A stretch of DNA of 64,000 bases, taken from NCBI RefSeq assembly GCF_001613505.1, contig NZ_BDCM01000014.1:496001-560000 (forward strand), given 5' to 3'. Below are positions 42,315-50,596 of this stretch, in pieces. The stretch's first letter is position 1. Every line of letters begins with the position of its first letter. Below the pieces are notes generated by a model. The model was not told the DNA's origin, made no database searches, and saw only the letters and a list, made by a program, of their open reading frames with translations. This DNA comes from Nocardia mikamii NBRC 108933. Its GTDB lineage: Bacteria; Actinomycetota; Actinomycetes; Mycobacteriales; Mycobacteriaceae. A program made the translations under genes and the position numbers.

Positions 42315-42338
42315 CGTGAACAGGGAGAGTTGTTCACG
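42315..42338. promoter_or_regulatory. Inverted repeat upstream of rtcB
   Basis: CGTGAACA-N8-TGTTCACG, perfect 8-bp arms, ending 14 nt before the rtcB ATG and spanning where the 5' UTR or promoter end should be. It may be an operator or an mRNA hairpin controlling rtcB translation. The rest of the 224-nt gap before it shows no gene. Confidence 0.65.
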
Positions 42339-42352
42339 AAAGGATCGAGATC

Positions 42353-43576
42353 ATGTTTCCCGTCGAGCTGCGCGGCACCAAGGCGCAGACGCTCATGTGG
42401 GCCCACGAGCACGAGGTCGAGCCGGCCGCGCTGCAGCAGCTGCGCACCCTCGCCCAACTGGAATGGGTCTACGGCGTCCGCGTGATGCCCGACGTGCACC
42501 TCGGCAAGGGAGCCACGGTCGGGTCCGTCATCGCCATGAAGGACGCGGTCGCCCCGGCCGCCGTGGGCGTCGATATCGGCTGTGGAATGGAAGCGGTCCG
42601 GACCTCGCTGACCGCCTCCGATCTGCCGGACGATCTGCATTCGCTGCGCTCGCGCATCGAGGCCGCCGTGCCGGTCGGATTCAACGCGCACAAGGAGCCG
42701 GTGAAGGTCACCCGCCTGCCGATGGATGTGCACGGCCGCCGGGCGGCCGGCGCCACGGTGCGCGCCGGGTGGTCCGCGTTCTGGAGCCGGTTCGGCGATC
42801 TCGATCCGGCGGTGCGGCAGCGAGAGTCCAAGGCGCACAAGCAGATGGGCACGCTCGGCGGCGGCAACCACTTCATCGAGGTCTGCCTCGACACCGACCA
42901 GCACGTGTGGATTCTGCTGCACTCCGGAAGCCGCAATATCGGCAAGGAACTGGCGGAGCGGCATATCGCCGTGGCGCGCACCCTGCCGCAGAACCGGGAC
43001 CTGCCGGATCGCGATTTGGCCGTATTTCTTTCCGGCACACCGGAAATGGACGCCTACCGTCGCGATCTCAGCTGGGCGCAGGAGTACGCGGCCCGCAACC
43101 GGGCGGTGATGCTCGACCTGGTGTGCGCAGCCGTGCGTGACGAATTCGATGCGCTGGCAGTGCGTTTCGACGAGCCGATCTCCTGCCACCACAACTACGT
43201 ATCGGAGGAGATCGTCGACGGCATGCCGATGCTGGTGACCCGCAAGGGCGCGGTCCGGGCCGGCGCCGGTGACCTCGCCCTGATCCCCGGATCCATGGGC
43301 ACCCGCTCGTATGTGGTGCGAGGCAAGGGAAATCCCGCGTCGTTCCAGTCGGCCTCGCACGGTGCGGGCCGGCGCATGAGCCGTAATGCGGCCAAGCGGC
43401 AGTTCACCGTCGCGGATCTGATCGCGCAGACCGACGGTGTGGAGTCCCGCAAGGACGCCGGGGTGATCGACGAGATCCCCGCGGCCTACAAGGACATCGA
43501 CGCCGTCATCGCGGCCCAGAGCGATCTGGTCGAGGTGGTCGCGACACTGCGTCAGGTGCTGTGCGTGAAGGGCTGA
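42353..43576 (+). CDS. rtcB: RNA-splicing ligase RtcB
   Basis: GTP-dependent RNA ligase joining 2',3'-cyclic phosphate (or 3'-phosphate) and 5'-OH ends, used in tRNA and mRNA repair. 407 residues, the short bacterial form. Metal and GMP motifs are visible: VMPDVHLGKGATVGSV (44-59), VGVDIGCGM (71-79, with the metal Cys), LGGGNHFIEV, CHHNYV, PGSMGTRSYVV and the guanylated His in SHGAGRRMSR. No rtcA or sigma-54 rtcR is nearby; archease is also absent. An inverted repeat directly upstream may regulate it. Confidence 0.95.
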   Translation: MFPVELRGTKAQTLMWAHEHEVEPAALQQLRTLAQLEWVYGVRVMPDVHLGKGATVGSVIAMKDAVAPAAVGVDIGCGMEAVRTSLTASDLPDDLHSLRSRIEAAVPVGFNAHKEPVKVTRLPMDVHGRRAAGATVRAGWSAFWSRFGDLDPAVRQRESKAHKQMGTLGGGNHFIEVCLDTDQHVWILLHSGSRNIGKELAERHIAVARTLPQNRDLPDRDLAVFLSGTPEMDAYRRDLSWAQEYAARNRAVMLDLVCAAVRDEFDALAVRFDEPISCHHNYVSEEIVDGMPMLVTRKGAVRAGAGDLALIPGSMGTRSYVVRGKGNPASFQSASHGAGRRMSRNAAKRQFTVADLIAQTDGVESRKDAGVIDEIPAAYKDIDAVIAAQSDLVEVVATLRQVLCVKG

Positions 43577-43585
43577 AAGCGGATT

Positions 43586-43620
43586 CGTTCCGGCATGCCG
43601 GCGCTCGGCGTGCCGGAACG
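43586..43620. terminator. Hairpin between convergent rtcB and membrane-protein gene
   Basis: 14-bp stem with one T-G pair (43586-43599 with 43607-43620) and a 7-nt loop, 9 nt after the rtcB stop and 7 nt from the convergent stop at 43628. Bidirectional terminator. Confidence 0.7.
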
Positions 43621-43627
43621 GCCGCAT

Positions 43628-44107
43628 CTACTTGCGCAGGACACCCACCAGGCCCGCGCCCAGCAGCATCATGCCCGAGATCAGGGCGAAACCGTAGGTC
43701 ACCCAGGAGTGCAACGCCACCTGCATCGTGGCGTCGGTGAAGGGCAGGTCGCCGATCAGGCGGAAGGTGTCGTCCGGGTACAGCAGATGCAGCACGCCGG
43801 GAAAGATCCCCCACACCAGGCTGGCCACGATCGTGCCCACCGGCGAGAACGCGGCCATCGCCGCGACGAACAACAGCAGCAGGGAGCCGCCGAAGATCTC
43901 CAGCGCCGCGGTCCAGCGGTCGGTCACCGCACCCACGATGACCCAGTACCGGATATCGGCTCCGCCCTTGGCGGCGAACGCGATTCCGATGGGCGTCACG
44001 ATCAGCCCGAACAACACACCCGAGAGGGTCCGGCTGGTGACCCCGCGACTTTGGAACTGCGCGCCCGGAGGAGCCCAATCCGCAGGTGATTCGAACTTCT
44101 TGGCCAT
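43628..44107 (-). CDS. Four-helix integral membrane protein, unknown function
   Basis: A 159-residue membrane protein with a hydrophilic N-terminus (MAKKFESPADWAPPG) and hydrophobic segments at about residues 30-48, 65-85, 88-108 and 135-156. A conserved-looking LLYPDDTFRLIGDLPFTDAT loop separates the last two helices. ATG 44107 has GGAGGAAC upstream. It is divergent from the hydrolase at 44257. I do not recognise a family. Confidence 0.75.
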   Translation of the reverse strand: MAKKFESPADWAPPGAQFQSRGVTSRTLSGVLFGLIVTPIGIAFAAKGGADIRYWVIVGAVTDRWTAALEIFGGSLLLLFVAAMAAFSPVGTIVASLVWGIFPGVLHLLYPDDTFRLIGDLPFTDATMQVALHSWVTYGFALISGMMLLGAGLVGVLRK

Positions 44108-44256
44108 CGCCCGTTCCTCCCGCATTGCCGCGCATGCCAGTGGACCTCGCAGTCCGATCGCCCTCATTGTCCTGCCTCGCGGCCGAAAATGCCCGACGCC
44201 GGGCGGAAAACGTTCGTGGCGTGGCGGTCCCGGGTTGCCGGTGGTTAGCATCGGCT

Positions 44257-45144
44257 ATGCCCTCGACATCAGGATCTGCCCGACCGCCCGAGATTCCCGG
44301 AGTGCGCCGCAGTTTCATCGAGGCCCGCGGCGTGCGATTCCACGTCACCGAAGCGGGGGTGCCCGACGGCCGGCCGGTGCTGTTGCTGCACGGATGGCCG
44401 CAGCACCACTACGCCTACCGGCATCTGCTCGCCGATCCTCCCGCCGGGCTGCGCCTCATCGCCCCGGACCTGCCGGGATACGGCTGGTCCGGTCCGCCGC
44501 CGCATCGCTGGGCCAAGGAGGACGTCGCCTCGGATCTGCTGGCGCTGGTCGACGAGCTGGAACTGCCGCGGCTGTTGCTCGCCGGTCACGACTGGGGCGG
44601 GTTCGTCGGATTCCTGATGGTGCTGCGGGAGCCGGAGCGGTTCGAGGGTTATCTGCCACTCAATATCGCGCACCCGTGGATCACCGCCCGGACCTTCGCC
44701 CCGCACGCCTGGCGTTTCCTGATGTATCAGCCGCTGGTGGCCACCTTCGGCGTGCCGCTGCAGCGGTACACGCCGTTCGTCGATCGCCTGTTGCGGCTCA
44801 ACGCCGACGCACGGCGCACCTTCTCCCCGGAACTCGCCGGGATCTACGGCGACCGCTTCCACGATCCGGTGGTGGCCCGCGCGGCCACCGACACCTACCG
44901 CACCTTCTGGTTGCGGGAGATTCCCGCCGCCCGCCATCCGGAACGCCGCCGCGCCACGATCCCGATCCGTGCGCTGTTCGGCACCGGCGATGCGGCCATC
45001 CACCCGTCGCTGGCGGCCGCGGAGACCGCACGGGCCGACGACTATACCGTCGAATACGTGCACGGCTGCGGGCATTTCATTCCGGAGGAGCGACCGGACC
45101 TGGTGCGGGATCGGCTGCTGGCGCTGGCCGCCGAAACCGGTTAG
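44257..45144 (+). CDS. Alpha/beta hydrolase, epoxide hydrolase/haloalkane dehalogenase-like
   Basis: A 295-residue alpha/beta hydrolase with oxyanion motif HGWP (about residues 43-46), an Asp nucleophile in GHDWGG, a DLPGYG strand-loop, and a C-terminal His in GCGHFIPEE. An Asp nucleophile fits epoxide hydrolases and dehalogenases rather than esterases. ATG 44257 follows a TAGCAT-like -10 at about 44246, with no ribosome site, suggesting a leaderless mRNA. Substrate unknown. Confidence 0.85.
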   Translation: MPSTSGSARPPEIPGVRRSFIEARGVRFHVTEAGVPDGRPVLLLHGWPQHHYAYRHLLADPPAGLRLIAPDLPGYGWSGPPPHRWAKEDVASDLLALVDELELPRLLLAGHDWGGFVGFLMVLREPERFEGYLPLNIAHPWITARTFAPHAWRFLMYQPLVATFGVPLQRYTPFVDRLLRLNADARRTFSPELAGIYGDRFHDPVVARAATDTYRTFWLREIPAARHPERRRATIPIRALFGTGDAAIHPSLAAAETARADDYTVEYVHGCGHFIPEERPDLVRDRLLALAAETG

Positions 45145-45258
45145 ACCGCGCCTCGACCGCTCTTCCCATCATCTGCGGGCCCGTGTCGGAACCACGTTTC
45201 CGGGCGCGGGGTGCGGCTGTAGCCGGATGGTGGCCAGGTGTCGGAGGGGTCGGGCACG

Positions 45259-47382
45259 ATGGAGCGCGTGACTACCACCGAGCTGCGCGAATCCGCCGAA
45301 TCCCTGTTGCGCGAGCTGGCCGGGCCGGGGGCGCGCCTGCGCGAGGATCAGTGGACGGCCATCGAGGCGCTGGTCGTCCAGCGGCGGCGGGCGCTGGTCG
45401 TCCAGCGCACCGGCTGGGGCAAATCGGCGGTGTACTTCATCGCCGCGCGGTTGCTGCGGTCCCAGGGGCGCGGGCCGACGGTGATCGTGTCGCCGCTGCT
45501 GGCCTTGATGCGCAACCAGGTCGCGGCCGCGCGCCGGGCGGGAGTGGTCGCGGAGACCATCAACTCCGGCAACGTCACCGAATGGGACGAGATTCACCAG
45601 CGCGTCGCCGCCGGTGCGGTCGATGTGCTGCTCGTCAGCCCGGAACGACTGAACAACCCCGATTTCCGCGATTCGGTGCTTCCCAAGCTGGCCGCCGACG
45701 CCGGCCTGGTGGTGGTGGACGAGGCGCACTGCATTTCCGACTGGGGTCACGATTTCCGTCCCGACTACCGCCGCATCCGCACTTTGATCGCCGACCTCGG
45801 CGAGGACATTCCGGTGCTGGCGACCACCGCCACCGCCAACAACCGAGTGGTCACCGATGTCGCCACCCAGATCGGCACCGACACCCTGGTGCTGCGCGGC
45901 ACCCTGGACCGGGAATCACTGCATCTGTCCGTGGTGCGGATCGACGATGCCGTCCAGCGGACCACCTGGCTCAGCCGGCAACTGGGGGAACTGCCCGGTT
46001 CCGGAATCATCTACACACTCACCGTCGCGGCCGCCCACGACCTCGCCGACGTTCTCACCGACCACGGGTACCCCGTCGCGGCCTACACCGGTCGCACCGA
46101 ACCCGGGGAACGCGAAACCCTCGAACAGGCACTGCTGGACAACGACGTGAAGGCGCTGGTCGCCACGTCGGCGCTCGGCATGGGCTTCGACAAACCCGAC
46201 CTCGGCTTCGTGGTCCACGTCGGCGCACCCTCCTCCCCCATCGCCTACTACCAACAGGTCGGCCGCGCCGGACGCGGACTGGTGCCGGACGCCTCGTGCC
46301 CGCCCGGCGGGGCGGCCCGCGCGGAGGTCATCCTGTTGCCGGGGCCCGAGGACCGGCGGATCTGGAATTACTTTGCGTCCGTGGCCTTTCCGCGAGAGCT
46401 GGTGGTGCGGTCGGTGCTGTCCGCCCTGGACTACGAACGCCCGATGTCCACGGTGGCTCTCGAACCCCTGGTGGAACTGAGCCGGTCGCGGTTGGAGATG
46501 GTGCTGAAGGTGCTGGATGTGGACGGCGCGGTGCGGCGGGTGCGCGGCGGCTGGCTCGCCACCGGTGAACCGTGGACCTACGACACCGAACGCTACGAGC
46601 GCCTCGACCGGGCGCGAGAAGCGGAACAGCAGGCCATGCTCGAGTATCAGAGCACCACCGAGTGCCGGATGAACTTCCTGCGCCGCCAACTCGACGATCC
46701 GGGCCTCGACCCGGACGCGCCCGGCTGCGGTCGCTGCGACAACTGCACCGGCCGCCGTTTCGACACCTCGGTCGACGCCGGCGAGGTGGCCACCATCAGG
46801 GCCCGGCTGGACCGGCCCGGAATCGATCTGCTCCCTCGCAAGCAATGGCCGACCGGACTGTCGAAGTTGGGAGTTCCGTTGTCCGGCAAGATATCCGACG
46901 GCCCCGAGGTCGGCCGGGTGCTGGGCCGGCTCAGCGATCTCGGGTGGGGTCAGCGCCTGCGAACCCTGCTCGACGCGCCCGACGGCCCGGCGCCCGACCA
47001 TATCGTCGACGCCTGTATCGCCGTGCTGCGGGAATGGAAGTGGACGCAACGTCCCGGGGCGGTGATGGCCCTGCAATCGGCGACGCATCCGGCACTGGCC
47101 GCCGACCTGGCCGCCCGCCTGGCCCGCATCGGCCGTCTCACCGATCTCGGAGTCCTGCACACCCGCCCCGACCGGCCACCGGTCTCGGCGGCCAACTCCG
47201 CCCACCGCGTGGCGGCTCTGTTCGACTCGTGGGAGGCCCCCGACCTCACCGGCCTCGACACTCCCGTCCTGCTGGTCGACACCCACACCGACACCGGCTG
47301 GACCCTCACCCTCGCCGCCCGGACCCTCCGCCACGCCGGCGCCCCCGCGGTCCTTCCCTTCGCCCTGGCGACTCCGACGTGA
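45259..47382 (+). CDS. RecQ-family DNA helicase with C-terminal phosphoribosyltransferase-like domain
   Basis: A 707-residue ATP-dependent 3'-5' DNA helicase. Walker A is TGWGKSA near residue 50, motif II VVVDEAHCISDWGHDFRPDY, motif III ATTATAN, motif VI QQVGRAGRG. A RecQ zinc site is suggested by CRMNFLRRQL with CGRCDNC. The C-terminal ~80 residues read VLLVDTHTDTGWTLTLAARTL, like a ComF-type PRPP-binding loop. This fusion is known in actinobacteria. ATG 45259 has GGAGGGG 10 nt upstream; GTG 45238 is less likely. Role in DNA repair is inferred. Confidence 0.88.
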   Translation: MERVTTTELRESAESLLRELAGPGARLREDQWTAIEALVVQRRRALVVQRTGWGKSAVYFIAARLLRSQGRGPTVIVSPLLALMRNQVAAARRAGVVAETINSGNVTEWDEIHQRVAAGAVDVLLVSPERLNNPDFRDSVLPKLAADAGLVVVDEAHCISDWGHDFRPDYRRIRTLIADLGEDIPVLATTATANNRVVTDVATQIGTDTLVLRGTLDRESLHLSVVRIDDAVQRTTWLSRQLGELPGSGIIYTLTVAAAHDLADVLTDHGYPVAAYTGRTEPGERETLEQALLDNDVKALVATSALGMGFDKPDLGFVVHVGAPSSPIAYYQQVGRAGRGLVPDASCPPGGAARAEVILLPGPEDRRIWNYFASVAFPRELVVRSVLSALDYERPMSTVALEPLVELSRSRLEMVLKVLDVDGAVRRVRGGWLATGEPWTYDTERYERLDRAREAEQQAMLEYQSTTECRMNFLRRQLDDPGLDPDAPGCGRCDNCTGRRFDTSVDAGEVATIRARLDRPGIDLLPRKQWPTGLSKLGVPLSGKISDGPEVGRVLGRLSDLGWGQRLRTLLDAPDGPAPDHIVDACIAVLREWKWTQRPGAVMALQSATHPALAADLAARLARIGRLTDLGVLHTRPDRPPVSAANSAHRVAALFDSWEAPDLTGLDTPVLLVDTHTDTGWTLTLAARTLRHAGAPAVLPFALATPT

Positions 47383-47439
47383 GGTACGGACGCGGCGCGT
47401 GGAGTGCTCGGCGTTCGATCACCCACTATCGTCGATCCG

Positions 47440-48411
47440 GTGACCAGTAAGTCGACGCCGGCCGTGGAGTTGACGGTCGGCGAGCATACGGTGCGGGTGT
47501 CGAATCCGGATCGGGTGTACTTCCCGGAGCTCGGGGCGACCAAACTCGATCTGGTGCAGTACTACCTGAGCGTCGGCGACGGAATCGTCAACGCCCTGCG
47601 CGACCGGCCGTGCATGCTGCATCGTTTCCCGAAGGGATTGCCGGGCGGGAAAGTGCATCAGAAGCGGCTCCCGGCGGGGGCGCCGGACTGGATTCCGACT
47701 GTGCGCGTGCACTTTCCGCGCTACAACCGGCACGCGGACGAACTGTGCGTACAAGAACTGGCGGACGTAATCTGGGCGGTGCAGATGTCGACGGTGGAGT
47801 TCCATCCGTGGAACTCGCGCCGATTCGACACCGAGAAGCCCGACGAATGGCGCATCGATCTGGATCCGATGCCGGATTGCCCGTGGTCGCGGGTCCAGCG
47901 TGTCGCGGAGGTCGCGCACGAGGTCCTCGACGAGCTGGGCGCGGTCGGCTGGCCCAAGACCTCCGGCGGCCACGGCCTGCACATCTACGTGCGCATCGCC
48001 CCCGAGCACGGCTTCCAGCAGGTGCGCCGCGCCGCGCTGGCCTTCGCGCAGGAGGTCGAGCGCCGCGCCCCCGACGATGTGACCACCACCTGGTGGCGTC
48101 GCGATCGCGATCCGGCACTGCTGTTCGTCGACTACAACCAGAACGCCCGCGATCACACGATCGCCGCCGCCTACTCGGTACGCGGCAATGCCGCCGCGAC
48201 CGTCTCGACTCCGGTGCGGTGGAACGAGATTGCCGACATCGAACCGAATGACTTCACCATCAACACCGTCCCCGCCCGCTATGCCGAACTCGGCGATCTG
48301 CACGCGGGCATCGACGACGCGGTCTTCGACCTGGATACGCTGCTGGAATGGGCCGACCGTGACCGGGTAGAGGTGGACCTCGACGAAGACGAAGGAGTAC
48401 ACGACGCATGA
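47440..48411 (+). CDS. LigD-type primase-polymerase domain protein (stand-alone)
   Basis: A 323-residue archaeo-eukaryotic-primase-superfamily polymerase corresponding to the polymerase domain of LigD, without ligase or nuclease domains. Signatures include NPDRVYFPELGATKLDLVQY, FPKGLPGGKVHQKR, the catalytic Asp pair in WRIDLDPMP, and SGGHGLHIYVR. Such stand-alone PolDom proteins fill gaps in end joining or base-excision repair. The start is probably GTG 47440; CACTATCG about 10 nt upstream could be the -10 of a leaderless mRNA. It ends overlapping the next gene by ATGA. Confidence 0.88.
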   Translation: MTSKSTPAVELTVGEHTVRVSNPDRVYFPELGATKLDLVQYYLSVGDGIVNALRDRPCMLHRFPKGLPGGKVHQKRLPAGAPDWIPTVRVHFPRYNRHADELCVQELADVIWAVQMSTVEFHPWNSRRFDTEKPDEWRIDLDPMPDCPWSRVQRVAEVAHEVLDELGAVGWPKTSGGHGLHIYVRIAPEHGFQQVRRAALAFAQEVERRAPDDVTTTWWRRDRDPALLFVDYNQNARDHTIAAAYSVRGNAAATVSTPVRWNEIADIEPNDFTINTVPARYAELGDLHAGIDDAVFDLDTLLEWADRDRVEVDLDEDEGVHDA

Positions 48412-49337
48412 CCGGCGCAGCCCGCATCGCTCTGGCACCGCTCAGCAGTGACCTTCTGGAACAGGCGATCACCGGCGCGGGAGCGCGGCTTTCGGAGTTG
48501 AGCGACGCGCGGGCGCTGGTGTGGGACGGCGGTCCGAACGGATTCCCCGATCTGCCCGAGTCGATCGAATGGGTGCAGTTGTACTCGGCCGGGGTCGAGG
48601 AGTTCTTCGACGCCGGCATCTTCGATCGCCATCCGAATGTGGTATTCACCTCGGCGGCAGGCGCTTTCGCCAAGAGCGTTGCCGAGGCGACGATGGCGCT
48701 GCTGCTCGCGGGCGTGCGCTACCTGCCGGAGCACATCCGCGCCCACAGCTGGCGGCAGACCGAGTTCTTTCCGCACGTCGGCACCTTGCGCGGGGCGACC
48801 GTCGCGGTGGTCGGCGCGGGCGGTATCGGCCGTGAGGTCATCGCCATGCTGGAGCCGTTCGGAGCCCGGGTGATCGCCGTCAACCGCTCCGGCCGCCCGG
48901 TCGACGCCCCCAATGTGATGGAAACGATTCCCGCGGAACGGATTTCGGAGATCTGGGCTCGCACCGATCACGTGGTCGTCGCCGCGCCCGCGACCGACGG
49001 CACCCGCCACCTGATCGGCAAAGACGAACTGACTCAACTGAAACCGCATTCGTGGGTGATCAACGTCGCCCGCGGGTCGCTCATCGACACCGAAGCCCTG
49101 GTCGCCGCACTGCGGGAGGGCATCGTCGGCGGGGCGGGCCTGGACGTCACCGATCCCGAACCGCTCCCCGACGGCCATCCACTCTGGGACCTCCCGAATG
49201 TGATCATCACCCCGCACGATTCCAATCCGCCGCAGCTGCGTACGGCCGCGTTCGCCGACCACGTCGCCGCGAATGTCGCCCGCTTCGTGCGGGGACGGGA
49301 GCTCGTCGCACGGATCGATCCGGAGGCCGGCTACTGA
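48408..49337 (+). CDS. D-isomer-specific 2-hydroxyacid dehydrogenase
   Basis: A 309-residue NAD(P)-dependent dehydrogenase of the GhrA/phosphoglycerate dehydrogenase family. Cofactor motif VVGAGGIGREV is near residue 140; catalytic Arg is in NVARGSLID, Glu in DPEPLPDGHPLW, and His in ITPHDSNPP. It oxidises or reduces a 2-hydroxyacid such as glyoxylate or hydroxypyruvate. Its ATG overlaps the polymerase stop (ATGA), so the two are translated together although no functional link is evident. Confidence 0.9.
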   Translation: MTGAARIALAPLSSDLLEQAITGAGARLSELSDARALVWDGGPNGFPDLPESIEWVQLYSAGVEEFFDAGIFDRHPNVVFTSAAGAFAKSVAEATMALLLAGVRYLPEHIRAHSWRQTEFFPHVGTLRGATVAVVGAGGIGREVIAMLEPFGARVIAVNRSGRPVDAPNVMETIPAERISEIWARTDHVVVAAPATDGTRHLIGKDELTQLKPHSWVINVARGSLIDTEALVAALREGIVGGAGLDVTDPEPLPDGHPLWDLPNVIITPHDSNPPQLRTAAFADHVAANVARFVRGRELVARIDPEAGY

Positions 49338-49356
49338 TCACCGCCCGTGCCGGTGA

Positions 49357-49818
49357 CTACCGCAGGGGGATGTCCACCCCGTGCTCCCCGGCCGGACGCG
49401 GGCCGAATATCCGGCGTTCCGCCTCGCTGATCGGCACGTCGTTGATGCTCGCCTCCCGGCGCGCCATCAACCCTTCGTCGGTGAATTCCCACAGCTCGTT
49501 GCCATAGCTGCGCCACCATTGACCGGTACGGTCGTGCCATTCGTACTGGAATCGGACGGCCATGCGGTTTCCGCGGAATCCCCACAGGCTCTTGCGGAGC
49601 GCGTAGTCGAGTTCGCGTTCCCACTTCGCGGTCAGGAATTCGACGATCTGCGCCCGGCCGGTGATGAATTCGTCCCGGTTCCGCCAGGTCGAGTCGGGGG
49701 TGTAGGCGAGCGCGACCTGGTGCGGATCCCGGGTGTTCCACGCATCCTCGGCCGCCTGCACCTTCTGCGCGGCGGTTTCCGGGGTGAACGGCGGATAGGG
49801 CGGTCGAGCTTCGGACAT
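49357..49818 (-). CDS. NTF2-like (DUF1348/SnoaL-type) protein
   Basis: A 153-residue protein of the nuclear-transport-factor-2-like fold: FTPETAAQKVQAAEDAWNTR, then AYTPDSTWRNRDEF with a GR-x-IVEFLTAKWERELDY region and an RFQYEWHDRTGQWWRSYG strand pair, as in DUF1348 proteins. Members are small cavity-forming enzymes or binding proteins. It is divergent from a TetR regulator across two palindromic operators, so its expression is probably controlled by that regulator. Confidence 0.82.
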   Translation of the reverse strand: MSEARPPYPPFTPETAAQKVQAAEDAWNTRDPHQVALAYTPDSTWRNRDEFITGRAQIVEFLTAKWERELDYALRKSLWGFRGNRMAVRFQYEWHDRTGQWWRSYGNELWEFTDEGLMARREASINDVPISEAERRIFGPRPAGEHGVDIPLR

Positions 49819-49837
49819 CGGATTCCTGCCTCTCCGC

Positions 49838-49886
49838 GGAGAACGTTCGTTCTCCACCGATGCGTTACGGTAGGGAACGTACGTTC
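49838..49886. promoter_or_regulatory. Two palindromic TetR operators
   Basis: GGAGAACG-TT-CGTTCTCC (49838-49855) and GAACGTACGTTC (49875-49886) share the GAACG/CGTTC half-sites, with centres 34 bp apart. They occupy the 91-nt divergent region between the NTF2-like and TetR genes. Confidence 0.8.
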
Positions 49887-49909
49887 TCGATGTCAAGGGA
49901 GTCCCGGCC

Positions 49910-50506
49910 ATGCCCGCCACGCTCAGCGCCGAACGGAATGCGTCCGACCGCGCGGCGCTGCTCGACGCCGCCGAGGAGTTGATGTACGCGCACGGCGTCC
50001 AGGCCGTCGGAATGGATCGGATCCGCGACGCGTCCGGCTTGTCGCTGAAGCGGATCTATGCCCTCTATCCGACCAAGGAAGACCTCGTCGTGGCGATGCT
50101 GCGCCGCCGCGACGAACGGTGGCGACACGCGCTGGCCCGGTACGTCGAACGAGTCGACGATCCGGTCCGGCGTGTCGAGGCGGTATTCCACTGGCTACGA
50201 GACTGGTTCGGCGAGCAAGGTTTTCGCGGCTGCGCGTGGATCAACATGCACGGCGAGCTCGGCGCCGAGTCACCGGCGGTCCGCGCGGAAGTGCGCGCAC
50301 ACAAGGCCGCCTTCCGCGACATGATCGCCGGCTGGGTCGCCGCCACCGGATCCGACGCCGCCGACGCGATCTACCTGCTCGCCGAGGGAGCCATCGTCAC
50401 CGCCGGTATCACCGGCGAGACAGCGGTCGCCTCGACCGCCGAAGCCGCTGCCGCGCAGATACTTTCGGCTCCCGGCGGTGACCGGAGAGATCAGCTCGGA
50501 TCGTAG
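49910..50506 (+). CDS. TetR/AcrR family regulator
   Basis: A 198-residue repressor: HTH at about residues 12-58 (AVGMDRIRDASGLSLKRIYA), and a helical ligand domain with FGEQGFRGCAWINMHGELGA, the segment typical of the TetR_C_11-like group. It faces the NTF2-like gene across two strong palindromes and probably represses both. No ligand can be predicted. Confidence 0.9.
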   Translation: MPATLSAERNASDRAALLDAAEELMYAHGVQAVGMDRIRDASGLSLKRIYALYPTKEDLVVAMLRRRDERWRHALARYVERVDDPVRRVEAVFHWLRDWFGEQGFRGCAWINMHGELGAESPAVRAEVRAHKAAFRDMIAGWVAATGSDAADAIYLLAEGAIVTAGITGETAVASTAEAAAAQILSAPGGDRRDQLGS

Positions 50507-50596
50507 GGAGGCAGCGGGCCGGATCGTGGCCCGATCGCGAACGCATGACAGCGCGGACCGCCTCCGGCCGACTCTCGTCCCGACCCGACGGGAGCC

